From Plectrocnemia conspersa (Eukaryota > Arthropoda > Insecta > Trichoptera > Polycentropodidae), in contig VTFK01000461.1 in the NCBI GenBank assembly GCA_009617715.1, positions 1 to 64,000 of the forward strand: a DNA stretch of 64,000 nucleotides, given 5' to 3'. A program made the position numbers and the translations under genes. Below are positions 49,768-59,955 of the stretch, piece after piece. How positions within the stretch are numbered: the stretch's first letter is position 1; the number at the start of each line of letters is the position of its first letter. Below the pieces are notes generated by a model. That model was not told the DNA's origin. It was given only the letters and a program-made list of their open reading frames with translations, and did no database searches.

Positions 49768-51143
49768 GGATTGTAATAATACCGGTATTACCGATACTAA
49801 TAATACCGGTATTAACATTTTTATTATTATTTTACCTAATTAACTGAAAAAATAAACCTAGTAGTAATTTCACCATGTTTATTAATAAAATTATTTTTTA
49901 TTCTAAATATTTTATTTAAAACACTGCCATTAATTATAAAATAAAATATTTTTAAAAATAAGGGCGCCAAACTTTCTTCTTTTGGAATAATAAATCCAGA
50001 ACAGGATTCTGGATGCCTACTAAATTTTTATATAAGAGGCCAGAGCACCATTGCTAGTTTATTGCAATAAAATATTATTTCTTGTCAGTTACGATTAACC
50101 ATAAAAATGAGAAAAAAGTGCGTAGGATATTGTAAATTTGTTTAGTCAAACTGCGACATTTTTTTAAAACCGAATTATATAATTTATGATTTTTTTTATT
50201 AATATTCGATTTATTAATATTACTTTATTTTATTTAAAATATTGCAAAAATATTTATTTTCAAAAGATTTATCTCACGTCTACTTATTATTTATACTCAT
50301 GTTAAAAATAACCTTAATTGAATTTAAGTTATAAATGTTTATGTAAATATTAAAGAATAAAAAATACGTAAATACAGCATGACCCTTTTAGTCCCAAATA
50401 ATTTTGCCTAATATATGCATTTTAAATAAATTGTGTACTATCAATAATGTGAGCTAATTAAAAGCAACAATAAAAAAATATGTTTTTCATATTTATTCAC
50501 CTAAAAAATAAAATATAAATCATGTTTGATTTATAAAACACCCGTCAATATGTTTTAATAATTAATTATTTTATTTAAATCCTTTTTAGTTATATATAGA
50601 AAAAAATAACATTGCATAATTTTTTAATGAAATAAAAAAAAAAATTTTTATATGTTTTTGTACTTAAATATTATTATTGAAATTTAAGTATTCCAAATAT
50701 TTACCACTGGTGTTTAGTGAGGAATATTTTGTGGACAATGTGGATAAAAAATGTTCAAATAGTAGAGAGAATTTTGTATATGCAATACTTTTTTTTTTGT
50801 TTTTATTTCGCCAGCTATCCCTATCATAAAAGGGTGGTTTTAGTTACATAACAGAATTACTTGGAATTGCTCGGTACTGTTAGATTTTTGCAAGGTAATA
50901 AAAAGCAATTATTTTTACTTGTTACAACAATAAAAAATATAAAATTTTTCATATTTTTTTACTATTTTGATGTAAAAAACATCATTTAACACATTTTTAT
51001 TAAAATTTATTTTTATACGTATTTTGCGTAGTACAATATATTTTTAGTTGTAAATTAGATTGCATTATTTTCTAATGAAATTTTTTTTTTAAATCATACC
51101 ATACTGAAGGTCAATACTTACACCAATACCGGTATTACAATCC
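49768..51143. mobile_element. 1.38-kb TIR element with ACCGGT-containing ends, no transposase
   Basis: The left end GGATTGTAATAATACCGGTATT is mirrored by the right end AATACCGGTATTACAATCC: inverted, differing by a 3-bp insertion. The left end also has a second AATACCGGTATT at ~49802. GCAAG occurs just outside both ends (49760 and 51150) and may be part of a target duplication, though spacing is uneven. The interior is AT-rich without a transposase frame. The same left-end motif occurs at 4461. Likely a non-autonomous DNA transposon. Confidence 0.6.
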
Positions 51144-51317
51144 ATTTTGGCAAGCAGTTATTTGGCTCTAGATAAACTTTGAAGGGACTTTAAAATGATA
51201 TACATTACGCTAAATACAATGGAAAATATGAAAAGAGACAGCTTATTATATATTAATTCCATGCAAATATTTTTCAAGTAGCTGGCAATATTTTCACGAG
51301 TCACGGATCTAATCGCA

Positions 51318-51548
51318 TTATTTCCACCATGCCGTATCTGCGGTCTCAGTCATGTAATCCGGTATTAAAGCGTCCCTTTCAGGGTAGCAGTATCCCTCGG
51401 TCCCAGGAGGCTCGTTAGTGACGCTACATTTGGTACACAGAAAACTGCATCTCGTTTGACTCTTTTGGTACCCAGAGATGCTACGGCGACGACCCGAAAA
51501 AAGAGAAACCGGAAACCGCCGGACATCTAAAAGGATTCGAACCGTCAC
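51318..51548 (-). CDS. Exon-like GC-rich island, Cys-containing frame, unknown
   Basis: A minus frame open for 76 codons reads FSGRRRSISGYQKSQTRCSF, then LCTKCSVTNEPPGTEGYCYP, ending TADTAWWK and TAA. It has no ATG, so it would be an internal or terminal exon (TCGCCGTAG at ~51482 is a possible acceptor). Four Cys and balanced residues look genuine. A second minus frame overlaps at 51365-51526 and starts with ATG; at most one is likely real. No family is recognised. Confidence 0.3.
   Translation of the reverse strand: MTVRILLDVRRFPVSLFSGRRRSISGYQKSQTRCSFLCTKCSVTNEPPGTEGYCYPERDALIPDYMTETADTAWWK
51365..51526 (-). CDS. Alternative overlapping small ORF (53 aa) with signal-peptide-like start
   Basis: ATG at 51526 directly follows CTTTTAG (minus sense). 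The product starts MSGGFRFLFFRVVAVASLG (basic/hydrophobic, secretion-signal-like), then TKRVKRDAVFC with a dibasic-type site, and ends TLKGTL. Small secreted prepropeptide is one reading, but the frame competes with the Cys-rich frame on the same strand. Low confidence. Confidence 0.18.
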   Translation of the reverse strand: MSGGFRFLFFRVVAVASLGTKRVKRDAVFCVPNVASLTSLLGPRDTATLKGTL

Positions 51549-51789
51549 GTCATTTCATCAAAGGATCAAGTGTTTAGGAGCTTTTCTATTACTTTTTACA
51601 TTATATAAATTACTATTCAGAGCAAAGCAAAAAAATAGTTGTACGAAAAGTCTTATAATTCTTTGTTACAGACATATTTTTACATTTCAAATCAATATAA
51701 TTACATTAAATATATATTATTAAAAATAAAAATAGAGTTTTTTAAAAATAAAATTTTCGAACCTCCACTAATAAATTCTTTTGTTGTCG

Positions 51790-52063
51790 ACCAATGAAAA
51801 ATAAGCAATAAAATATAAAACAAGATGGCCGACAGTAACGTGACAACCGTTTTAAATAATTATTATTTATAAACAAAATGCTACGCGACAGTAATTTTCA
51901 TTAATTCGTTATGTGTGTTGTTTTATTTGACTAAATCTAAATATTCGGATTACAAATTAACTATGTGTGTGAGGATTAAAAGAATACAGTGTTAACCTAT
52001 ACCAATAATCATAAAACGATCTTCGTGTTGACATCTTCAAATTTTGAGTTCCGAGGCCGAAAA
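51790..52063 (+). promoter_or_regulatory. Candidate promoter and untranslated first exon (CCAAT, AAGATGGCC, donor GTGAGT)
   Basis: CCAAT at 51791, then CAAGATGGCCGACAG at 51821 (AAGATGGC is a YY1/Pho-type motif common at start sites), then a leader ending at GGCCGAAAA followed by GTGAGTTTTT at 52064, a good donor. An ATG within the motif opens only 15 codons (MADSNVTTVLNNYYL). It would be a 5' exon on plus, with minus exon-like sequence ~250 bp to the left, perhaps a divergent pair. Confidence 0.33.
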
Positions 52064-52069
52064 GTGAGT

Positions 52070-52687
52070 TTTTCTTTTCACAATACATAACCATTATCAT
52101 TGCTTTCGATTTAAAGCACATATACGTTTGATTTAACTGAATGGAATTACTCGAATTGCAAATAAACCAGGTACATTTTAAACGTGAACATGTAATATAT
52201 TGAGATTAATTTTACTCAAACCATATAAATTCTAATAAAACGTAATTTTTTATCTATTGATATTTTGGGATACTATATTTCACGACGATCGCGTGAATAT
52301 GGTTGTGATGTAGTTAGTTATTTAGCTGGAAAGTTTGGTTTCATTTTTGCGTATCTTATTGCTCGCTCATGGCTTCTAAAAAATAAACAATAATTAAAAT
52401 ATAAGCTGATAATGATATGACATAATAATTTGGCGAGGATGCAAATACTTAAACTTTGAAATAAATTTTATATTTGTCCTAAAACTTCAGTGATGGGCTC
52501 TCGACTTTTTGATTTTTACGTTTTTTGTGCCATTTAGGTTAGTTAGTAAGTTGTTGTATACACCAAGGTATATAAAAAAAATTAAAACTGTAAACCTACT
52601 TTTAAATGATACAAAATTTTACGCCTTAAAATATTTTTTTATGTTTTAATAATATTTAGTTAAGTTGCAAACCTATTTGAAAACATA
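52070..52687. other. AT-rich stretch, nothing recognised
   Basis: No supported features. Confidence 0.5.
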
Positions 52688-53139
52688 CAGTGAAATCTCT
52701 TTGTAACGAATACCGAAATAACGAAATTTCCAGTATAACAAATCTTCAATTTGTCCCCGAAAAACTTTTATACATAATGTTTTCATTGTAGCGAAGACTG
52801 ATCTCATTATAACGAAATATTTTATTCTGAATTTAAGAATAACATTACAATTTGACACAAATTTTCTTGTCCTTGACTTGACGTGTGCCAGATGTGTTCA
52901 CAAACGACATTCATGGTGTTTCGCCGACCCTCAAACTTTTTTTATAAAACATATTTTCAACAAATTTTATTGTGTTCATTACAGTATCCTTAAAATGGAC
53001 AAAAAACAATCTGTCAATCTTATAAGAAATTATTTTGATGCTGTAGTAATAAAAATAAAAATATATCATCTTCCTTACATTCAATATAACGAATATTTTT
53101 CTTCGGTCCCGTGAGCTTCGATATATTGAGATTTTACTG
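52688..53139. mobile_element. pogo/Tigger-type MITE, 452 bp, TA target duplication
   Basis: Ends CAGTGAAATCTC and GAGATTTTACTG are inverted with one mismatch and flanked on both sides by TA (52686-52687, 53140-53141). Subterminal motif ATAACGAA recurs on both sides. TA duplication and CAGTR-AATCTC-type ends are typical of pogo-like Tc1/mariner elements. An internal ATG frame (MDKKQSVNLIRNYF) could be the residual start of a transposase. Non-autonomous. Confidence 0.85.
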
Positions 53140-53404
53140 TACAATGTTTAGTTTGATTATTATCTAAGTAGCTAAATTTTAAACCTAATCTTAAAATATA
53201 TGCAATATTTAGTTCTATCATTAAATATCTAAGTTTCAAATAATATTAAATGTTTACTTCTGCACATATTTAGCTAAGTAATATACCTATTTTTAAATGA
53301 ATTGAAAATGCTAGGTAGATTTTTATAGATTGGACCATTTTGACTGTCATTGAAAATCCTAAATATTAATGTCTAATTTTAAATATTATATTTAAAAATA
53401 GATT

Positions 53405-53515
53405 CCAAAAATCTGAATGAGGCAAAAATATTATTCAAAACCCAAAAAGTTGAGGGTCCGGTATTAACACACACTCTAGTTTCGGTACCGACAGCTAGTA
53501 TTTTGTGTAGAGTTG
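53405..53515. repeat. Dispersed repeat copy B
   Basis: Pairs with the copy at 29625-29720: AAAACCCAAAAAGTTGAGGG followed by TCCGGTATT, and later GGTACCGACAGCTAGT. Confidence 0.6.
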
Positions 53516-54420
53516 TGTAAAATTTGATTTTAAATATTGCTGCTGCGGAAAAGACTAAAAAACTTTTAAGTCAAATAGCATAATCTTCAAAAATATTTAA
53601 TTGTATTATATATAATATTTGTATTGATTTAAAAAAAATAATACAAGCCGTTGAAAAAATCCAAAGCTCTTCATTTGACACCACAAAATAAAATTAGCAA
53701 TTACAAAGTATTTCTTAGCAATTAAAAAGTGCTACTAAAATTATAATGTATAAATCTGAACACCAAAGCATTTTTTTTTTTAAATCTTAAGCAATATGTT
53801 ATTGCTTATATTAATTTTGTTAAATCCTCATATTTTTATTAAATAATATTTAATGTGCTAATAAAAGTTAAAATACTTATTGTTTATATTATAAAAAATA
53901 AGTAGTTATTTACAACCCAATTGAGGCAAAATAGTAGGAAATTATCAGAACAATTGTATCAATACAAGAGCAAATCTTTTTAATTTAATTATTATTTCGG
54001 AAAAAAACGAACTAAATTTTAAGACACATCACCTATTTATTGATTTAAAACTGCATGTGACTCGTGAGATATATTAAATTATATCCAGATATATATGATT
54101 TAGATCTTCCGAAGAAACTTAAAATGAGAAAAGTCGAATGTCATTGTTAAACTTTCAATGAGAAAAGTCGAATGCCAAGTAAAAGTACAGGGTGATACAT
54201 TCAAACCTTTACATACATTAAACGGTCTTAGATAGTATAAATCTATTACTGAGTAGTTTTCAACCTATTTTTTCCATAAAAATAATTTACAAAGATTTTA
54301 GTTATATATTATTTTTTGTAAATAACTATAAAGCAATTAAATACAACAAAATAACAATTATTATGTATGATTTATTATAATTATATATTAGACTATTTAT
54401 GTTAAATATCAGCCTCAAGG
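53516..54420. other. AT-rich stretch with a small tandem repeat
   Basis: ATGAGAAAAGTCGAATG occurs at 54124 and 54158 (34-bp period). Otherwise nothing. Confidence 0.5.
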
Positions 54421-54429
54421 CTGCAGTTA

Positions 54430-55190
54430 CTTCACACACTTAATACTGCGTATGTAAAAAAAATATTTTTTATTCCAAATATTTCTTATTCCATCTCTCA
54501 GTAATTTTTTTAATTCCATTAGTATAAAACGTTGGAGGCTTTGATGTAAAATATTCTCATAACACCTTTTCAAATCGCCTGCATTTTGATATTTTTCCAT
54601 TTAAGAGGTGTCAAATCGATCTGACTAAATGGTAGTCAGAAGGAGATGAGCTTAGAAAATAAGGTGAATAGAACAATAGCTTCCAGTAAAGCTCCTTGAT
54701 TTTATTAAAAGTTAATTTCGCCACATGGAGACACACATTGTCGTATTGAAGAACTGATCGTTTTTTGTTTAAAATATTGGGAATTTATTTTTAGTTCTTT
54801 GTCTACAAGGATCCAGCTGATCACAAAAGAGGCTTGCTAGTATTGTATGACCAGATTTAAGAGTTTTGTAATGCAATGCCTTTTAAAAACACAAATTAAC
54901 TTTTTTTGCAGTAAAACATGGGCTTTAAGGTATGTTTTGTTACTTTACTTTAAGATAAATTTTGTCGTAAAATACCCATCTCATCTTTGGTTATCAAATA
55001 ATCAAGAAAGGGCGACCAAAAAGCTTCAAGATCCAGAAGCTTTCAGGATATGCGATGAATACGTGCCAACTTATTTTCTTCGCTTAATTCGTGCGGAACC
55101 CATACACTTTGTCTCCAAATCTTTCCAATATTTTTTATGTGTCTATGCACGATTTAGTTTTTCATCAAGTTTATGAATTACTTTGAGAAA
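54430..55190 (-). pseudogene. mariner transposase pseudogene
   Basis: Minus-strand reading across frames gives, in order: KVYGF...TN (WVPHEL region), WVFYDKIYLKVK (family W-x-x-Y-x-x), SPCFTAKKS, YNTSKPLLCDQLD, VLQYDNVCLHVA (family HQDNARPH-VA, ~54719-54748) and SPYFLSSSPSDYHLVRSI (family PDLAPSDYHLF, ~54610-54665), then LLNGKISKCRRFE and FYTNGIKKITERW (C-terminus). Motif order and spacing match mariner DD34D transposases. Many stops and frameshifts make it dead. TIRs and the N-terminal DNA-binding part were not resolved. Confidence 0.85.
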
Positions 55191-55199
55191 GATTTGATT

Positions 55200-55675
55200 T
55201 TATTTTTGCATATATTGACTGCTCTCTCACATAAGGGACTATACTTGATATCGTAATTTCTTATTCATCTTTGATATTTTCAAATATCTAATTATTTATT
55301 TAGTACTTTATTGTTTCTAGTGACAGTAGTTGGCAATTTTTATTTTTCATTCTAAAGGTAATTTCGTATATTATGTACACTTTGATAAAAATTCTGCCAT
55401 CGTTAATTTTAAGACACAATTTAAATTTAAATTTAGAAAGTTAAACTAGATGTTCTTTAACACAGATATAATGGTATATTCAGCTATCAAAGGCTGCAGC
55501 AAGACTTATATTTAAAAAATAAGACATCAGTTTCAGGATATACTCATATCCTAGAACTGTAAAATTCGTTTTGCATATATTATATATTTTAATTTTTAAT
55601 TAAAAAAATGATTTAGGAGTTTGATAATAGCTGACACAAATGATTAAAAGCGTATCTTGATACTATAAGTCTCTC
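55200..55675. other. AT-rich stretch, nothing firm
   Basis: May include the decayed 5' part of the mariner; no motif recognised. Confidence 0.45.
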
Positions 55676-55679
55676 AGAG

Positions 55680-56165
55680 TGCTTTTCCTCATAACTCGCA
55701 TGTGTCGTTTCGCTAAGATTATATGAAATTTTCACTTTAACCCCTTTGACGCCCCTGCTAATAAATCTCGGAAGGGATGATAAATTAATACCGTTGAAAT
55801 ATTATTAAGACAATATTTGCTCTCAGGGCCAAATCGAGTTTTTCTCTCGACCCAATTTAAATAATGGCAATGAGAAGGATGCTAATTAATTAACTGCCAG
55901 TGTTGGTTTAACCTTTAATATAAATAATTACGACGGCGGATAAACTCGAAAGAGCTTCGAAAGTCTAACTCTATCATTGTTTACAAATAAATACTCTCAG
56001 GCTTAGAGCCTTTCGTCGATTTCGGAGCGCTTAATTTAATTCACGTGTGTTTTTCTGGCACCGACAGGGATAATTAATGAAATAAAAATAAAGGCAAATT
56101 GATGAATTGTATAATGCGCTTAGGAGTAAATACATTTAAAAGGATTTAATGACAGGACTTTGGCA
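55680..56165. promoter_or_regulatory. GC-richer non-coding island rich in homeodomain-type sites
   Basis: About 480 bp without a coding frame, containing several TAATTAAT/TTAATTAA cores (GCTAATTAATTAACTG, GATAATTAATGAAA), CACGTG, AATTACGACGGCGG, TTTCGTCGATTTCGGAGCG and CTCGAAAGAGCTTCGAAAG. The strongest enhancer-like island in the window by site density and length. Function is inferred. Confidence 0.42.
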
Positions 56166-56564
56166 GTAATAATTGAATTATTCATAATGCAAAATAAAAC
56201 AATTATTTACACGCTCATTTTAGCTGATACTTTTTCTCTAATATTGTTATTATTAATAAAAAAAATCAAAGTAGATCTTATGAAAATGTAAACTTCTAAG
56301 TCTATGTTTTTCCAACACTGTTTGATTATAAAATTCTGTAGGTCTAATATTTTATGGTTTTTTTTTTTAAATTCTAAGCAATTTGTATAGAATTGTATGG
56401 AAATTTACTTCCAAAATTCCTTGGTTTCTTTGCTGCACCCTGTATTTAAAATCTTAAGATACTTTCGCGCAATATATGCTCCTTAAATTTAATTTTGTTT
56501 GTTCTTTACGCATTTATATTCTCAGTAAAGAGAATAAAATTAAAAACTTTTCGCTTAAGACATA

Positions 56565-56900
56565 CTCATAAGCACTCGAGGATCCCTCGTTTATTATTTA
56601 ACACATGGCACTCAACATAATAAACCCGGTTGGTATTATAAAGATAAAGCCGCATCAAATATGATTTAAGTGTTTGTTGTCAGCATAAGAGATGGCATCT
56701 CCTATCAAGATTGTTGCTTCCATAATGGAATAAACCACGCGTTTATCATCTCAGTCATCCTTTTTGACAGTCACTAGATTGTCTCATATATTATTTCTAT
56801 TCATTCCGTCGTATCTAAGATATTGCCGCTGTAATACGCACACGCGTTTATCCTTTGCCGCAAATTTACGTGAGATCTTACGGTGGGTCACAAAAAGTGT
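56565..56900. promoter_or_regulatory. GC-richer non-coding island
   Basis: AGATAAAGCCGCATCAAATA, GAGATGGCATCTCCTATCAA, AACCACGCGTTTATCATCTC (GATA core reversed) and ACACGCGTTTATCC lie close together, with repeated CACGCGTTTATC. No frame. Candidate regulatory element. Confidence 0.35.
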
Positions 56901-57745
56901 TATTTATCAAAGCGGCTGAAAAAATCTGCTTATACTCTGGAAAAATTCACAGAATATTTTATTTTGAAAAAAAGTAATGAAACAAATTTTTATTTTAATT
57001 TTAAAAATATTTTGGTGAATTTGTAGGGCATAACGTGAACGCAGCCTAATAAGAGACGCACTGTTAAGCAAACGGATATATATGTAGTAAAAAGCAGTAT
57101 TTTTAATAAAAAATGTATTTTACATTAAAAAAATTTTTTTTTTTAATGTATAATACATTTTTTTTTATCATTAATGTAGTAAATCTAATATTATACATAC
57201 ACACATATTTAATTATATAATATATTTAGGTTTGCAATATATCATTTTTATTTTAATGCATTTTTATAAAAAAAAAACACTTCAATCGGAAGTATAGAAA
57301 AAAATAAATAATGGTACTGAAATTATAATGTATGAGTTTGCAATAATTTTTTTTTTTATTTTAATGCATTTTTATAAAAACATGTTATTTATTTAAAACA
57401 TTTTAAATTAATTACGTTACTTATTAGGTTTTTAATTTAAATCATTTCTTAGTTAGGACTATTTAAAAATAAAACTTGCTAGTATTATATTATGTAATAT
57501 TTTCTCTAGGTGTATGCATGCACATAAATATATATTTTTGTAGTACAAAAATAACAAATTTTTCTTAAATATTGCAGTGAATATGTGGATTTTAGTGAAT
57601 TTTTATTTTACTAGTAAAAATATAATTTTACTATCTATACCATTAAAAATATATCTAACAATTTAATTATAATTTCGCTGGTCAATACCATAGGTTTGAA
57701 ATATTTTAGCAATAGCAGGTGATGGGTCGCTCTACTGTCATTAAA
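56901..57745. other. AT-rich stretch with a hairpin and a duplication
   Basis: Holds the near-perfect hairpin at 57108-57162. A ~106-bp-period duplication (TTTTATTTTAATGCATTTTT) lies at ~57248 and ~57354. Otherwise nothing. Confidence 0.5.
57108..57162. repeat. Near-perfect 26-bp-arm inverted repeat
   Basis: TGTATTTTACATTAAAAAAA and its partner TTTTTTTAATGTATAATACA are reverse complements with one mismatch, within A/T runs. It can extrude as a cruciform and may be a miniature TIR relic. Confidence 0.7.
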
Positions 57746-57944
57746 CAGTTGCGAAACAGCAATTTGCTGTTTAAACCCAAACCTAATTTGAACGAACTTA
57801 ATACTGTTAATTCTTTTAGATTCAGCTAGATTTTGATCGAGCTCAATATGTTTAAAATAAATTACACCTAAACGAATATAAGTATCTGTGTAAGTCGTTT
57901 AGGTTAGGTTAAGGTTTAAACAGCAAATGCAACACTTGCAACTG
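57746..57944. mobile_element. 199-bp MITE with TIRs carrying a telomere-like TTAGG run
   Basis: Left CAGTTGC...TTTGCTGTTTAAACC...CCTAA is mirrored by right TTAGGTTAGGTTAAGGTTTAAACAGCAAA...GCAACTG. Ends are CAG/CTG and the inner arms match over ~15 bp (TTTGCTGTTTAAACC). No coding frame fits. The target duplication is unclear. The TTAGGTTAGG run at ~57898-57910 is part of the arm, not a telomere. Confidence 0.65.
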
Positions 57945-57949
57945 TCTAA

Positions 57950-59215
57950 TTGAGTTTCAACGATATTTTAAAGCAATATATATATATATATATATTTGTA
58001 ATTAAACATAAATTATATAAATATTTAAAGAATATTTTTGATTTAGAAATATTAAAATATAATTTGAAAAGTTTTTTTATCGCCAAATAGCTATTAGGCG
58101 TCAAGGATGCTCGACTTTATCACTTTATTATTTTATTGTTATTCTGTACGATATGCTAGTTCATAGCGTCCTTAAATATGACTTTATTGTCAAGAATCCT
58201 AAGAAAACAAAGCGCCTCTTATTGTTAGAAAGAATAAAAAACATTGAAATACAATTCATTGCATTCTTGGCATAGCGTCTATTTAATAAATCATTTTTAA
58301 AGTTGCTGAGGGGTGGTGTCAACAATTTGTCAATACAAGAGGCGGTGTGATTTATAAAATCTGCTTTGATCTATGCTTTTTTATTAGAAAAAATGACAGC
58401 TGTAATATATTTAAATATTTTACAGATAAAACCATATATCTAAGGGTATATTCTATTGATAAATTACATATATAATTAAGTAAAGCAAATTATACTTTAA
58501 TTAACTATATAGAATAAAACAGAAAAAAGTGATTTCGAAGTGTTATTTTTATTCAATAGATACAAAAAAATGTTTGCACCATTACAAAACAGAAATGTTG
58601 CCTATTAGTATCAATAAAATTCATACTTCTAAGTGATACTATGTAAAAATGAATATTGGCACGATTTAGGTTGTTTGGCTTGCGTGTCGGATTTAGCCCA
58701 CTAGACATTTAAAAATGTTAGCACTATTTTTTATACTACAGTTGAATATATAGCATATAGTTTGTGGAACTCATTCTAGACATATGTATTTTATATATAC
58801 GTATATTAAAAATATAAATTTAAATTATTGTTTATCTCTTCGATTACTAATTATTTACTCTTATTCTGTAAATCGGTTTAAAGTTTTTTAATTTTATATT
58901 ATATGTAAGTCTAAAAAAGCAATCTTAAATTCCTATTTTTTCAATGCGTAATGTATACATGGCAGTAGTAGATCGATTCTATCTATATAAAAAAATGTTT
59001 AAAATAAACATAATATTTTAGCATGTACGTATTTTATACAATACATAAATACAATTTGTGTTTATCAATAATCGCTTTATCTCAAAAAAAACTCGGGATT
59101 GTAAGGAAAATTTATATCCCTTGCTTGGATTGGTTGAAAGTTGCCAAACTCGCTGCCAACTTTGTACACACCCAACTTGAGGGATTTTCGTGTCAATTAT
59201 TTTAATATCAATCAT
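57950..59215. other. AT-rich stretch, nothing firm
   Basis: A short TA run lies at 57976-57995, with slightly richer patches near 58090-58340. No supported features. Confidence 0.5.
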
Positions 59216-59219
59216 CTTT

Positions 59220-59535
59220 TAGAAAGGTCCGTCCCCGATGGGGATTAAAAAGTGTTGTTTTTTTTTCTTGTTACAGCACGAGTTTGGAAAAGTCAAACGT
59301 ATATAATGTACGACCACAACATGAATATATCAAAGTTTACAAGCCCTCTCGAAATAACACTTTAAGCACCCGATTTTAAATAATTAATGAAATCGCGATT
59401 AAAGTCGTGGCTCGAAATTGGAGCGATTAATCGTATTATTGAAAAGCGTAAACTTTCACAGGGTGAATATTTGATCAAAAGTGAAGCATAGAAGCTCGCT
59501 TTAACTTTACTTCCGGTTCCAAGTCCGAAGATATT
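59220..59535. promoter_or_regulatory. GC-richer non-coding island with ATTA/GATTA clusters
   Basis: Contains CCCCGATGGGGATTAAAA, AATAATTAATGAAATCGCGA followed by TTAAAGTCG, and GGAGCGATTAATCGTATTAT. These are repeated TAAT, GATTA and overlapping GATTAATC sites over ~300 bp with no frame. Homeodomain-type regulatory element is inferred. Confidence 0.4.
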
Positions 59536-59955
59536 ATCTATCTATGTATATATAATAAATACATAATTCTTAACCCTATTAGAAATTGCTGGTTTTGGAT
59601 AATTCGTACGACCTTCATAACTCACTCAACTGATATTAAAGCAGAAAATAAAACTTTCGCAATTAGCGTTAAATAGAAAAATAAATACAATTTACAAATA
59701 AAGTGGATTATATTTTTTTTGTTGATTTAAAAATATATAAAACAGTTAGTATAAATTTAAAACTTTTAAATAAAAAATAGTTATCATAAAGTAATTTATT
59801 TAATTTATTTGATATTTATATATTACTATATTTAAAATTCAATAATTAAAAAAAAACCTTATTTAATACAAGATAGGCGTAAGACCAATGCGTTACAACG
59901 GAGTAAACATTATTCAAATTTACTTAGAAAGTAGTAAGTTATAAGATTGCATTAA

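Noticed and set aside
51520..51550. tRNA T-loop-like GGTTCGAATCC on the minus strand
   Set aside because: The flanking T-stem does not pair and no other tRNA arms are present; it lies in the exon-like island.
52878..53144. Two ~78-codon frames on opposite strands
   Set aside because: Both fall inside the pogo-type MITE; no domain beyond a possible residual transposase start.
54847..55176. 109-codon plus frame
   Set aside because: Antisense to the mariner pseudogene, which explains the open reading.
57895..57915. Telomeric repeat array
   Set aside because: Only two to three TTAGG-like units and they belong to a MITE inverted arm.
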